Of a DNA stretch of 17,318 nt, positions 1-7,833 are shown in pieces. Both the position numbers and the translations under genes were made by a program. Location: positions 1 to 17,318 of the forward strand of contig JBNKDD010000108.1 in assembly GCA_050288085.1 (NCBI GenBank). The letters are read 5' to 3'. Every line of letters begins with the position of its first letter. The first letter of the stretch is position 1. The stretch comes from JBNKDD01 sp050288085 (lineage in GTDB: Bacteria > Chloroflexota > Anaerolineae > Aggregatilineales > UBA3940). The notes beneath the pieces were generated by a model. That model ran no database searches, was not told where the DNA came from, and saw only the letters and a list, made by a program, of their open reading frames with translations.

Positions 1-2219
1 AAGAAATCAAGTTCGCCGGTCGAACGCTCCACCCGGATGTTGCCAACCTGGAGACCCTGTTATATGAGGCAGAGTCCGGTGATGGTGATCTGCCAGAAAC
101 GGTCTTTTTCTGGCAGCAGCAGTTGGAGCGTGAACTGGCGCAGGGGCGGCTGCGAGCCGAGTTTGTCTACGTCTTCGGCGCTCTGTTACAGCAGTTCATT
201 GAGGATATGAGCACGCGTTCACAGATCGACCGGTCACAAATAAAAACAGAGTTAATCGCTGCTATCGCACAGTCAGCGCCACCGAGTGACTATGAGGCAT
301 TCCTTACTCCCCTATTAGAGGAAATCCCGGATATCAGTATTGCAAAACGCAACTTGAAATCAAAGCTGGGAGGCGCTGCTGTAGAAGATATAGCCTACCA
401 ACTTGAAAAGGACATATTCCGTTCATCACAAATACGACAGCAGGCTGAATTGATCGCTAACGACCCTATTATGATCAATGAACTGGCTGACTCAATGCGG
501 TTGATGTTCAACCGGTTGTACGATTGGCAGTGGTCGCCCGACGGCATTCCTGTCATGCTGCGGCAGTCCGGCGGAAAATGGCGCTTGTTTCTTAATGAGG
601 ACTTCCCAACGGCCATCTTTGTTCTCCACTTAGCTTACATGTTTAGGGGAATCGTCGCGCCGCCAGATCGTTCGACGTATGTAAAACATCTGATGAAGCT
701 TAAAAAACTGATTGCACTCAATTCCTCGGATGTCATCAAGCAAAACGAATATCGCGACATTCAGTCAGCATGGAAATCAGAGGTTCCCGATATCTGGAAT
801 GCGGTTGATATTGACCTGGATGCTCCTTTGGAGGAGCAAATCAATCAGGCCGGAGTGCCGGAGTCTATCACTGGCCACCGCCTGCATTTAATTGAGATCA
901 TCCACCGGGCGGTGAATCGAAACGCTTATCAAATAAAAGGATATGCAACCGGCGAAAACCTGGTTTTGAAACTGGTCAACGCAGAAGTGCGTTTATGGCA
1001 GGCGGCTTTCCAGGACGCCCCACTATACATATTGAAGTTTGACCTGAAAAACTTCTATCCCTCCATATCCCATGAGATGATGTTATTCATCCTGGAACGG
1101 ATCGGTGTACAGGAAGAAGATCGCCGGTTGATAGCCCGCATTTTGCAAACGCCTATCCGGTCTGATGAAGGGGTGACCATCGCCCGGTGTGGTTTACCAA
1201 ATGCGCATGTACTATCACATGCGCTTTCTGAGGTTATTTTATTCCTGCTCGATGAGTACCTCTATCAAACTGCCAGGGTCGAAATTATCCGCCTGGTGGA
1301 TGATGTGACGGTGCTGGCAACCTCCGCCGAGGATATAGTCGCCATCTGGGAAGCCGCTCATACATTCTGTGAAGCGACCGGTCTCGCCATCAATATGGGG
1401 AAATCCGGGGCAGTGTGTATCGGTGGGGAAAAGCCGGATGGCCTGCCGGACAACCTGCCGGGGTGGAAGTTGATCCAATTACGGGAAGACGGGGAATGGA
1501 TCGTCAACCAGACGGCATTTGATAATCGCCTGACAGCAGCCCGTCAGCGAGTCGCTCAGGCCGGGTCGGTGATCGGGAAGGTTGAAGCTTATAACCGCGC
1601 TGTGCGGGGAGTTATGGCTGACCTGGCCCTGGATATCCGGCTGGGCGAAGGGTACCGCGACCGCGTGCGGAAATCGATGGCGGGCTTTCACAATCAGTTT
1701 GACGGTGAGCACAGTATCATTAGCCTGATCGGTGAGATCATCCGGCGCGATTTCCTGGGGGACGAAGTCAATATAGATATTCCGGAAGCGTGGTTCTATT
1801 TTCCGATCACTGCCGGGGGGCTGGGCATCTTGCAGCCTATGATCGATCTGGCCTCCTACGCACAATCCGATCAGCAAACATCACCGCCATCCATACCGGA
1901 AGATCGCCCGGAAAACTGGCAGCGGGAGGATAACCGCTGGCTGCGTTATTACAAGTACTGGCTGAGGAATTTCAAGCCGACTGATATCAGGCCAACTGAA
2001 CCTCGGAAGACCACGGTCATGGAAACCCTGGTCGAGGATTTTATCCAGCGGGGCGGCCAGATGAGTGGTAAACCCCAGGGTGAACTGGGAGCATATTGGC
2101 GCTGGGTGCTGTATACCTACGGCCCGCAGATCATTGAGCAGTTTGGATCGTTCCGCTTCCTGATCACCGAACTGGTTCCGCTGCAATTGATTTTGCAGGG
2201 CCGGTCGCTGGACGATTAG
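1..2219 (+). CDS. Reverse-transcriptase-like protein, cellular rvt-type (5' end outside the window)
   Basis: The frame is open from the left edge with no stop and no ATG or GTG before a TTG at 123, so the gene starts upstream; that TTG is not a convincing start. Residue numbers below count from it. Reverse-transcriptase palm motifs appear in order. Motif A is LKFDLKNFYPSI (Asp307, codon 1041). Motif B is GLPNAHVLSH (from 1191). Motif C is RLVDD (1290-1304; Asp393, Asp394). A GLAINMGKSG block follows with Lys427. After the palm come GWKLIQLREDGEW (about 1461-1499) and a C-terminal GAYWRWVLYTYGP block (about 2088-2126). All catalytic aspartates are present, but the usual Tyr of YxDD is Leu. No endonuclease, maturase or HNH domain and no retron-like RNA is visible. 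The LVDD box, the SHxLS-type motif B and the W..L.L..DG.W block recall the domesticated rvt genes of fungi and a few bacteria, which are cellular, single-copy and not mobile. RT homology is firm; the rvt assignment is from memory of the family. The product's role is unknown. Confidence 0.85.
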   Translation, partial: EIKFAGRTLHPDVANLETLLYEAESGDGDLPETVFFWQQQLERELAQGRLRAEFVYVFGALLQQFIEDMSTRSQIDRSQIKTELIAAIAQSAPPSDYEAFLTPLLEEIPDISIAKRNLKSKLGGAAVEDIAYQLEKDIFRSSQIRQQAELIANDPIMINELADSMRLMFNRLYDWQWSPDGIPVMLRQSGGKWRLFLNEDFPTAIFVLHLAYMFRGIVAPPDRSTYVKHLMKLKKLIALNSSDVIKQNEYRDIQSAWKSEVPDIWNAVDIDLDAPLEEQINQAGVPESITGHRLHLIEIIHRAVNRNAYQIKGYATGENLVLKLVNAEVRLWQAAFQDAPLYILKFDLKNFYPSISHEMMLFILERIGVQEEDRRLIARILQTPIRSDEGVTIARCGLPNAHVLSHALSEVILFLLDEYLYQTARVEIIRLVDDVTVLATSAEDIVAIWEAAHTFCEATGLAINMGKSGAVCIGGEKPDGLPDNLPGWKLIQLREDGEWIVNQTAFDNRLTAARQRVAQAGSVIGKVEAYNRAVRGVMADLALDIRLGEGYRDRVRKSMAGFHNQFDGEHSIISLIGEIIRRDFLGDEVNIDIPEAWFYFPITAGGLGILQPMIDLASYAQSDQQTSPPSIPEDRPENWQREDNRWLRYYKYWLRNFKPTDIRPTEPRKTTVMETLVEDFIQRGGQMSGKPQGELGAYWRWVLYTYGPQIIEQFGSFRFLITELVPLQLILQGRSLDD

Positions 2220-2229
2220 ATATCAAACA

Positions 2230-2257
2230 GTAGGGACACGGCATGCCGTGTCCCTAC
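2230..2257. terminator. Perfect 28-bp palindrome between convergent genes, probable bidirectional terminator or REP-like element
   Basis: The half-site GTAGGGACACGGCA is followed directly by its exact reverse complement, with no spacer. It starts 11 bp after the reverse-transcriptase stop codon and ends 21 bp before the end of the convergent ABC ATPase gene. A transcript from either side could fold into a long GC-rich stem. There is no clear T-run on either side, so this is not a textbook intrinsic terminator. Short GTAGGG...CCCTAC palindromes are common dispersed intergenic repeats in several phyla, which is an alternative reading. Confidence 0.6.
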
Positions 2258-2278
2258 AATCGGATCATTTGATTTGGA

Positions 2279-4111
2279 TTAACCCGCAGCCGCTTCCACC
2301 TCATCGAGATGGACACCGGCCATCAGCAAACCGAGCTTCTCGCGGGTGGCCTCTTCGATCGGCATCTCGGCCATGATCTGCCCCCGGTACATGACCACTA
2401 CCCGGTCCGACAGCGATAGAATCTCGTCCAACTCGGCGGAAACCAGGAGCACTCCGGCTCCACTGTCACGCGCCGCCACAATCTGATTGTGGATGAACTC
2501 GATCGACCCCACGTCGATGCCGCGTGTCGGCTGGTTGGCGATCATCAACTTCGGCTGGCGAGAAAGCTCACGGGCAACGATCACTTTCTGCTGATTGCCA
2601 CCGGACAGCTTGCCCCCCGGTGTGAAGATGCTGGGGGTCCGCACGTCGAACTCATCAACCAGGTGTTCGGCGTTTTCTTCGATGGCATCCTCAACCAGGA
2701 TGATCCCCCGGCTGAAGGGCGATTGATAGTAGTCAGGCAGGATCAGGTTAAGTGTGATCGGGTAAGCCAGCACGAGACCGTGCCGCTGCCGGTCTTCAGG
2801 GATGTGAGCCGTGCCCAGTCCGGTGATGACACGCGGGGACCGGTTGGTCACATCGTGTCCAAGGGCCATGACATGCCCCCCCTTCGTCTCGCGCAGCCCG
2901 GTCAGGGCCTCGACCAGTTGAGTTTGCCCGTTCCCCTGAACACCTGCCACGCCGACGATCTCCCCCGTCCTGACGGTGAAGGAGACGCCATCGACGGTAA
3001 GCTGATCGCGTTCATCCTCGACTTGCAGGTCTCGAATATCCAGGACGACCTCGCCGGGTTGGGCTTTGTCCTTCGGCACTTCGAGCAGCACCTGGCGGCC
3101 AACCATCATTTCGGCCAGCGATTCCTGGGTGGCCTCGGCGGGGGTGGTTGTTCCGACCAATCTCCCGCGTCGTAAGACCATGATCTGGTCAGAGACGGCC
3201 AGCACCTCGCGCAGCTTGTGGGTAATGAAGATGATCGACACCCCTCGCTCGGTCAGGTGTTCCATGACTTCGAACAGGTCGTCGGCCTCCTGGGGGGTCA
3301 ACACAGCAGTTGGCTCGTCCAGGATCAGGATTTTCGCTTCCCGGTACAGCGCCTTGATGATCTCCACCCGCTGCTGGATACCCACCGGCAGGTCTTGAAT
3401 GTAGGCATCCGGGTCAATTTCCAACCCGTGTTCTTCTGATAACTGGCGGATACGCTGGGCGGCTTTTGTTTTGTCAACCCACCGGATGTTGGCTATTGCG
3501 CCGACCGCCATACCGGCCATTGCCCAGCCCACCCAGTTGAAGCCCTCACCGCCGATCAGCCCAAACAGGACGGCCAATACCAGCCCGATTCCGATACCGG
3601 ATAGCAGGCCGAATATGAGGTTGCCCATCTTGAGCCGGAATTCACGATAGGACAGCAGGCCATATAAAGCGGCCAGCAGCACCAGCGCGACCGCCCCAAT
3701 TGGCCCTCCCAGCGTAAAGCCGAAGACTCCTCCCAACAGGGCGGCTATGATCCCTGTGACGATGATCTGCCCGGTCGATTCCTCAACGCCGAGGATGATG
3801 TTCTCGGTGACCGTCATCACCGGCACCAGCATGAAGTGCTGGTGCACCATGCCGATCCCCAGCTTGATCGCATCGTTCGGGCTGTGGAATTCAACTTCCT
3901 GACCGTTGACCAGGATCGTCCCCTCGTCAGGTTGGTACAGGCTGTAGATGATATTCATCAGGGTGGATTTGCCCGCGCCGTTTTCACCGAGCAGCGCCAG
4001 GATTTCCCCCCGACGGAGTTGTAGATTTACTTTATCGTTGGCTAACACACCCGGAAAGCGTTTGGTGATCCCTCTTGCTTCCAGGACAATCGGTGCGTCT
4101 GAATTTACCAT
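2279..4111 (-). CDS. Nucleoside-type ABC transporter ATP-binding protein (two NBDs) with a membrane-helix insertion in NBD1
   Basis: Double-NBD ATPase of the BmpA/Yuf-type (nucleoside) importer family, 610 aa. The start is the ATG at 4111, with AGAGGAAGG just upstream and 28 bp after the permease 2 stop; a longer reading from 4213 would overlap that gene. NBD1 has Walker A GENGAGKST (42-50), Q-loop HQHF (90-93), signature LPVGIQQR (241-248), Walker B ILILDEPTA (261-269) and the H-loop His298. NBD2 has the degenerate Walker A GVQGNGQTQL (389-398), signature LSGGNQQK (502-509) and LMIANQPTRGIDV (522-534), as is usual in this family, so NBD1 is probably the main hydrolytic site. The oddity lies at residues 113-213 (3473-3775): about 100 extra, mostly hydrophobic, Gly-rich residues between the Q-loop and the signature. 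They look like four membrane helices (about 116-135, 137-153, 165-187, 191-208). The family normally has a short loop there. The frame is continuous and all motifs after it are intact. Confidence 0.93.
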   Translation of the reverse strand: MVNSDAPIVLEARGITKRFPGVLANDKVNLQLRRGEILALLGENGAGKSTLMNIIYSLYQPDEGTILVNGQEVEFHSPNDAIKLGIGMVHQHFMLVPVMTVTENIILGVEESTGQIIVTGIIAALLGGVFGFTLGGPIGAVALVLLAALYGLLSYREFRLKMGNLIFGLLSGIGIGLVLAVLFGLIGGEGFNWVGWAMAGMAVGAIANIRWVDKTKAAQRIRQLSEEHGLEIDPDAYIQDLPVGIQQRVEIIKALYREAKILILDEPTAVLTPQEADDLFEVMEHLTERGVSIIFITHKLREVLAVSDQIMVLRRGRLVGTTTPAEATQESLAEMMVGRQVLLEVPKDKAQPGEVVLDIRDLQVEDERDQLTVDGVSFTVRTGEIVGVAGVQGNGQTQLVEALTGLRETKGGHVMALGHDVTNRSPRVITGLGTAHIPEDRQRHGLVLAYPITLNLILPDYYQSPFSRGIILVEDAIEENAEHLVDEFDVRTPSIFTPGGKLSGGNQQKVIVARELSRQPKLMIANQPTRGIDVGSIEFIHNQIVAARDSGAGVLLVSAELDEILSLSDRVVVMYRGQIMAEMPIEEATREKLGLLMAGVHLDEVEAAAG

Positions 4112-4139
4112 GGTTTTATGCCTTCCTCTGAAGATGTGT

Positions 4140-5165
4140 TTATTCAGGCTCGTAAGCAACACCGTCCGCCGCCGGTGCACGAGAACGTCCCACGAGTCCG
4201 GCCAACACGGCAATCGTCAGCAGGTACGGCAGCATCCCGATAAACTGGTGCGGAATTGCCAGTTCACCGCCAAACTGTAGTTGGGTTTGCAGCGCGGTAG
4301 CAAAGCCAAACAGCAGTGCCGCGCCCCAGGAACCAAGCGGTGTCCATTTGCCGAAGATCATCACCGCCAGCGCGACAAAGCCGCGCCCATTGGTCATCAT
4401 GCGCTCGAAAGACCCGACGGCCTCCAGGGTCAGGTAGGACCCGGCCAACCCGGCAATCGCCCCACCGGCAATCACGTTGATGTACCGGTTGACGAAGACG
4501 TTAATACCGACGGTGTCAGCCGCCTTGGGATGCTCGCCGACGGCCCTGGTTCGCAAGCCCCACTTGGTAAAGAATAGGACGTAATGCACGACCATCACCA
4601 GGATGATCGTGGCGTAGGTAATCGGTGGGTTATTGAAAAATATCGGCCCGATCAAGGGGATATCGGCCAGCGGCCCCAGGGCGATAGGTTGCAGCTTGCC
4701 CTCGGTCGTCAACCCGGCCTGGTAGAAGAAACTGGTCAGGCCAAGCGCCAGGATGTTGATCACCGTCCCACCGATGATCTGGTCCATCTTGAGCGTGACG
4801 GACATAAAAGCCAGGAAAGCACCGAGTAAGGCTCCGGTCAGCACCCCGGCCATCACGGCTAAGAACAGGTTGCTGGTATAAACATTGACCAGGAACCCGA
4901 TAAAGGCGGCCAGCAGCATTTGGCCTTCGATGCCGATGTTGACTACGCCGGAACGTTCACCCATCACCCCGCATAATGCACCCAGAACCAACGGCGTGGA
5001 CTGGCGCAGCGACGAAGCCAGGACGGCGGTAGTAATAACGGGATTGGTGACATAACCATAAATGATGGCGATCAGGGCCAGAAAACCGAAGATAGTTCCA
5101 ACGTTTCGGATGTAACCAAGCCATCGACTCGCACCTAACTGCTTCATAGTAGTTGGTTGTTCCAT
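4140..5165 (-). CDS. Nucleoside-type ABC transporter permease 2 (YufQ-like)
   Basis: Inner-membrane permease of the BPD_transp_2 family, 341 aa from the ATG at 5165. That start is preferred over an upstream GTG at 5192 because AAGGAG lies 7 nt before it and it avoids overlapping permease 1, whose stop is at 5177-5179. The protein is almost wholly hydrophobic, with roughly eight to ten membrane segments. The family hallmark GERSGVVNIGIEGQML sits at 69-84. A cytoplasmic loop RTRAVGEHPKAADTVGI (205-221) is the EAA-like segment that should contact the ATPase. It would pair with the product of the gene just upstream to form the channel. Spacing on both sides is short (11 and 28 bp), so the three genes are one transcription unit. 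Confidence 0.92.
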   Translation of the reverse strand: MEQPTTMKQLGASRWLGYIRNVGTIFGFLALIAIIYGYVTNPVITTAVLASSLRQSTPLVLGALCGVMGERSGVVNIGIEGQMLLAAFIGFLVNVYTSNLFLAVMAGVLTGALLGAFLAFMSVTLKMDQIIGGTVINILALGLTSFFYQAGLTTEGKLQPIALGPLADIPLIGPIFFNNPPITYATIILVMVVHYVLFFTKWGLRTRAVGEHPKAADTVGINVFVNRYINVIAGGAIAGLAGSYLTLEAVGSFERMMTNGRGFVALAVMIFGKWTPLGSWGAALLFGFATALQTQLQFGGELAIPHQFIGMLPYLLTIAVLAGLVGRSRAPAADGVAYEPE

Positions 5166-5176
5166 CTGTGATCTCC

Positions 5177-6283
5177 TTACACCTGACCCCACCCGCTGCT
5201 GAGGGTAACCCGTTCCCCTTCTTCAGCGCGTGAACGGATAATCCAGCGGACAATCATATCGGCAGACACAAAGAACAGGATCAGGGCCTGGATCACGTCA
5301 ATGATCTGGGAGGCAACGTTGGCATCAAACTGCATCTGGCTTGCGCCCGCCTGCATGGCTCCGACCAGCAGCGCCGCCGGTATCACGCCCAGGGGATGGT
5401 TTTTGGCCAGCAGGGCAATCGTGATCCCGTCAAAGCCAAGCCCGACATTGAACCCTGGTTGGTAACGTCCGACTACACCCTGTGTTTCAATTGCGCCGCC
5501 CATCCCGGCCAGAAAGCCGCTGATCGCCATCGCAAGAATCATCGTTCGGGCCACCTTGATCCCGGCGTACCGGGCCGCGTTGGGGTTTAGGCCAACGGTG
5601 CGGATTTCGTAGCCGGTGGTAGTGCGGTAGACCAGATACCAGATCACGCCTGCGGCGGCTACCGCAAAGAAAAAACCAATCGGGATATTAGCCCACTTGG
5701 GGATAGCGGCAGTATCGAGAATCGCGGGGGTACGGGCTACGATGCCCTCGTCTTTCCAGGGGCCATCTGCCAGGTAATCGGTAATGTTAATGGCGATATA
5801 GTTCAGCATAATCGTCGTGATGACTTCGTGTGCACCCGTATAGGTCTTCAGCGCACCGGCGATGGCCGCATACAGCGCCCCGACCAGGCTGCCTGCCAGT
5901 AAGGCCAGCGGCATATGGATGATAAAGGGAAGCCCTTTAACGCCAAAGCCAATCGCGGCGGCGACAATCGCTCCCATCAGGAGCTGGCCCTGCCCACCGA
6001 TGTTAAATAGACCGGCCTTAAAGGCAAACGCTACGGCCAACCCACCCAGGATCAGCGGCGTTGCTTTTTCCAGGGTTCGCCCGATAGCAGCGGAGCCACC
6101 AAAAGCGCCCTCGAATAGCGCTCCGTAGGCTAAAAAGGGATTAGCACCTGACAGCCATAAAATAATCGCGCCAATCAACCCCGCCAGAATGACGGATGCG
6201 ATTGGCACGCTGATGGCTTGCCAGGCACGTTGAAGCCCCATTAAGAAGGAGCTAGAAGTACCATTCTCAAATTCTTCTGTCAT
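5177..6283 (-). CDS. Nucleoside-type ABC transporter permease 1 (YufP-like)
   Basis: Inner-membrane permease of the BPD_transp_2 family, 368 aa, with a short polar N-terminus and about nine to ten membrane helices, the first near 27-45. Family motifs are KAGLFNIGGQGQLLMGA (89-105), AHEVITTIMLNYIA (151-164), the EAA-like cytoplasmic loop EIRTVGLNPNAARYAGI (226-242) and GFDGITIALLAKNHPLG (283-299). It should form a heterodimeric channel with permease 2, since this transporter class uses two different permeases. The ATG at 6283 has only a weak Shine-Dalgarno (AAAGG about 10 nt away). It lies 308 bp after the lipoprotein gene, with a strong hairpin in between, so it is probably expressed at a lower level than the lipoprotein. 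Confidence 0.92.
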   Translation of the reverse strand: MTEEFENGTSSSFLMGLQRAWQAISVPIASVILAGLIGAIILWLSGANPFLAYGALFEGAFGGSAAIGRTLEKATPLILGGLAVAFAFKAGLFNIGGQGQLLMGAIVAAAIGFGVKGLPFIIHMPLALLAGSLVGALYAAIAGALKTYTGAHEVITTIMLNYIAINITDYLADGPWKDEGIVARTPAILDTAAIPKWANIPIGFFFAVAAAGVIWYLVYRTTTGYEIRTVGLNPNAARYAGIKVARTMILAMAISGFLAGMGGAIETQGVVGRYQPGFNVGLGFDGITIALLAKNHPLGVIPAALLVGAMQAGASQMQFDANVASQIIDVIQALILFFVSADMIVRWIIRSRAEEGERVTLSSGWGQV

Positions 6284-6591
6284 GGCGACCGAAACCTTTT
6301 TTAACTGGTAATTTTGAGCATTTCAGCAAATCACAATTTTGAACCAACACGCCCGATCTCCCTACGGTCAATCTGCCTCCACACTGCTCATAGAGGAGGA
6401 AGAAGGGAAGTCGCCAGTGGCGGTTCAGAAAGGGGTGAGTTTAAAGAATGACCTCCCGATTCTAAGCTGTGATTTACCAACCTATCTATACAATTGTGCG
6501 GCACACCAGGAGGTGTACCGCACATTGTTTACTGCTGCGTCATCAGGCAAGACTGAGCAAGCTGCCAATCTTGAACCCTTCGATGCAGTGA
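6284..6591 (-). other. Intergenic region inside the ABC operon; no gene seen
   Basis: This 308-bp gap separates the lipoprotein gene from permease 1. I see a strong stem-loop at 6496-6523, listed separately, and no convincing promoter: a TTGACC hexamer is present on the - strand without a matching -10. A + strand open frame (TTG start at 6339) runs across it into the end of the lipoprotein gene. It resembles no protein I know and is most likely chance. Confidence 0.55.
6496..6523 (-). terminator. Strong hairpin after the lipoprotein gene; partial terminator or mRNA-stabilising stem
   Basis: Read on the - strand, GTGCGGTACACC, loop TCCT, then GGTGTGCCGCAC form a 12-bp stem with one T-G wobble. 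It begins about 70 nt after the lipoprotein stop codon and is followed by AATTGTATAG rather than a clean U-tract. In binding-protein-dependent operons such stems often sit between the binding-protein gene and the permease genes and keep the binding protein in excess. That role is inferred here from position and structure. Confidence 0.6.
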
Positions 6592-7614
6592 TTAGCCACC
6601 GTAGCCAGTTTGGATTGAACCATCGTCCAGGCCAGCGGCGATCTCAGCCAACTTATCCTTGACTTCCTGCGGAATGGTGCTGTCGAAGTCATGGAAGGGG
6701 GCCAGGCCGGTTCCACCGAAGTAGTTACCGGCGGGGAATTCGCCGTTCTTGGACAGTTCGATTAGATCATACACACCTGGGGTGATGAGCTTCATCGCGC
6801 TGGAGATCAGGCAGGAATGTGCCTCAGGCACGGTTCCCCACTGATCGGAGTCAACGCCGATGCAGTACAGACCTTCGTTGCCCGCGGTTTCGATCAGCGC
6901 ACCGTTGCCGGTCTTACCACCAGCGCCGAAGATTACGTCTGCGCCCTGGTCGATAGCCTGGGCTGCCGTGCTGGCACCCCACTCTGGGTCGGTGAAGGCT
7001 ACATCAAGACCACCGGGGTGATAGGTGGAGATGATCTGGATGTCGGGGTTGATGTACTTCGCGCCAGCTTCATAACCTTCCTTGAAGGCCACGACGGGCG
7101 GAACCAGGTCGGTGCCCAATACAGCGGCGATGGTGTCGGTTTCGGTCATCATCGCGGCCAGTGCGCCAGCCTGGAAACCAGCCTTGTCTTCGGGGAAGAT
7201 CAGGCCAGCTACGTTATCAACCGTGCCTTCCCATTGACCCTGGTCCACCCCGATGAAGTTGATATCGGGGTACTTTCCAGCGGCTTCAATGGTTGCTTCA
7301 CCCAGGGCGAAGCCAACGGTCACGATCACATCGTATTTTTCATCGGCGAACAGAGCGATGTTGGCACCATAGTCTTTGGCGTCGCTGGTCTCAACATAGT
7401 CGATCTTTGCGCCTAGCTTCTCTTCTGCCATTTGAACGCCTTCCCAGGCAGATTGGTTGAATGACTTGTCGTCGATTTCACCGACGTCGGTCACCAGACC
7501 AACACAGAAGACTTCTTCACTTGAGCAGTCGTCTGCGGCTGCTCCACCAGCACCACAGGCTACCAGCACCAGGCTAAGTAGCACAAGAACTAACCACAAA
7601 GCTGATTTACGCAT
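6592..7614 (-). CDS. bmpA: BmpA/PnrA-family nucleoside-binding lipoprotein
   Basis: Extracytoplasmic substrate-binding lipoprotein of a nucleoside ABC importer, 340 aa, a usual length for the family. It opens with a lipoprotein signal: MRK, a hydrophobic stretch (5-18) and the lipobox LVAC with Cys20 as the acylated residue. The Bmp family hallmark TDVGEIDDKSFNQSAWEG is at 42-59. A periplasmic-binding-protein fold follows, with GVDQGQW at 123-129, FPEDKAGFQAGALAA at 140-154 and VIFGAGGKTGNGAL at 227-240. Extra cysteines at 30, 37, 251 and 268 could form disulfides. The ATG at 7614 has a strong AAGGAGG 6 nt upstream. It is the first gene of the operon, followed by two permeases and the ATPase. 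Nucleosides are the best substrate guess, because characterised members such as PnrA of Treponema bind purine nucleosides. Other ligands are possible in this family. Confidence 0.93.
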   Translation of the reverse strand: MRKSALWLVLVLLSLVLVACGAGGAAADDCSSEEVFCVGLVTDVGEIDDKSFNQSAWEGVQMAEEKLGAKIDYVETSDAKDYGANIALFADEKYDVIVTVGFALGEATIEAAGKYPDINFIGVDQGQWEGTVDNVAGLIFPEDKAGFQAGALAAMMTETDTIAAVLGTDLVPPVVAFKEGYEAGAKYINPDIQIISTYHPGGLDVAFTDPEWGASTAAQAIDQGADVIFGAGGKTGNGALIETAGNEGLYCIGVDSDQWGTVPEAHSCLISSAMKLITPGVYDLIELSKNGEFPAGNYFGGTGLAPFHDFDSTIPQEVKDKLAEIAAGLDDGSIQTGYGG

Positions 7615-7647
7615 TTTTCCTCCTTAAATTGGGGTTAGTATGATGGT

Positions 7648-7715
7648 GGCTCCCAGATGAGGAGCCTCTTCTTCTCCTCACACTGCGGTTTGTTGTGACA
7701 CACCATTGCAGTGTG
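7648..7715 (-). promoter_or_regulatory. Structured 5' leader of the bmpA transcript
   Basis: The leader between the predicted start site (near 7718) and the bmpA ribosome-binding site contains two stem-loops on the - strand. In the first, CACACTGC (7715-7708) pairs perfectly with GCAGTGTG (7686-7679). In the second, GGCTCC (7666-7661) pairs with GGAGCC (7653-7648) around a 7-nt loop. I do not recognise a purine-riboswitch core. The stems could regulate translation or simply protect the mRNA. Confidence 0.4.
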
Positions 7716-7724
7716 CGGACGGCA

Positions 7725-7753
7725 ATTATACCAGCAAGTAGATGTTGTCCCAA
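7725..7753 (-). promoter_or_regulatory. Sigma-70-type promoter for the bmpA ABC operon
   Basis: On the - strand there is a perfect -10 box TATAAT (7730-7725). A -35-like TTGGGA (7753-7748) lies upstream, with exactly 17 bp between them. The start site would fall near 7718, giving a leader of about 100 nt before the bmpA ATG. This is the best promoter match in the window and the only one seen for the operon. Confidence 0.65.
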
Positions 7754-7833
7754 CTGACCGGCAGTGACTTCTTTATCAACTGCTGTGTTGGAAAACACAA
7801 CTTGTTTCAGGTCTTTTTAATACTTGACTCACA

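Noticed and set aside
123..125. TTG as the start codon of the reverse-transcriptase gene
   Set aside because: The same frame is open to position 3 and reads as plausible protein without a stop, so the gene almost certainly starts outside the window.
1..2219. Group II intron maturase or retron RT
   Set aside because: I see no maturase X or HNH domain after the palm, no intron RNA structure downstream and no msr/msd-like region, and the C-terminal third does not fit either class.
3473..3775. Frameshift or separate small membrane gene inside the ABC ATPase
   Set aside because: The reading frame is continuous through the region, all NBD1 motifs before and after it are in the same frame, and no internal start with a ribosome-binding site stands out.
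4112..4213. A longer start for the ABC ATPase at 4213
   Set aside because: It would overlap the end of permease 2 by 74 bp. The ATG at 4111 has a good Shine-Dalgarno and begins just before the NBD1 fold.
6339..6662. A 107-residue + strand open frame between permease 1 and bmpA
   Set aside because: It has a TTG start and no ribosome-binding site, and it runs antisense into the end of bmpA across a hairpin.
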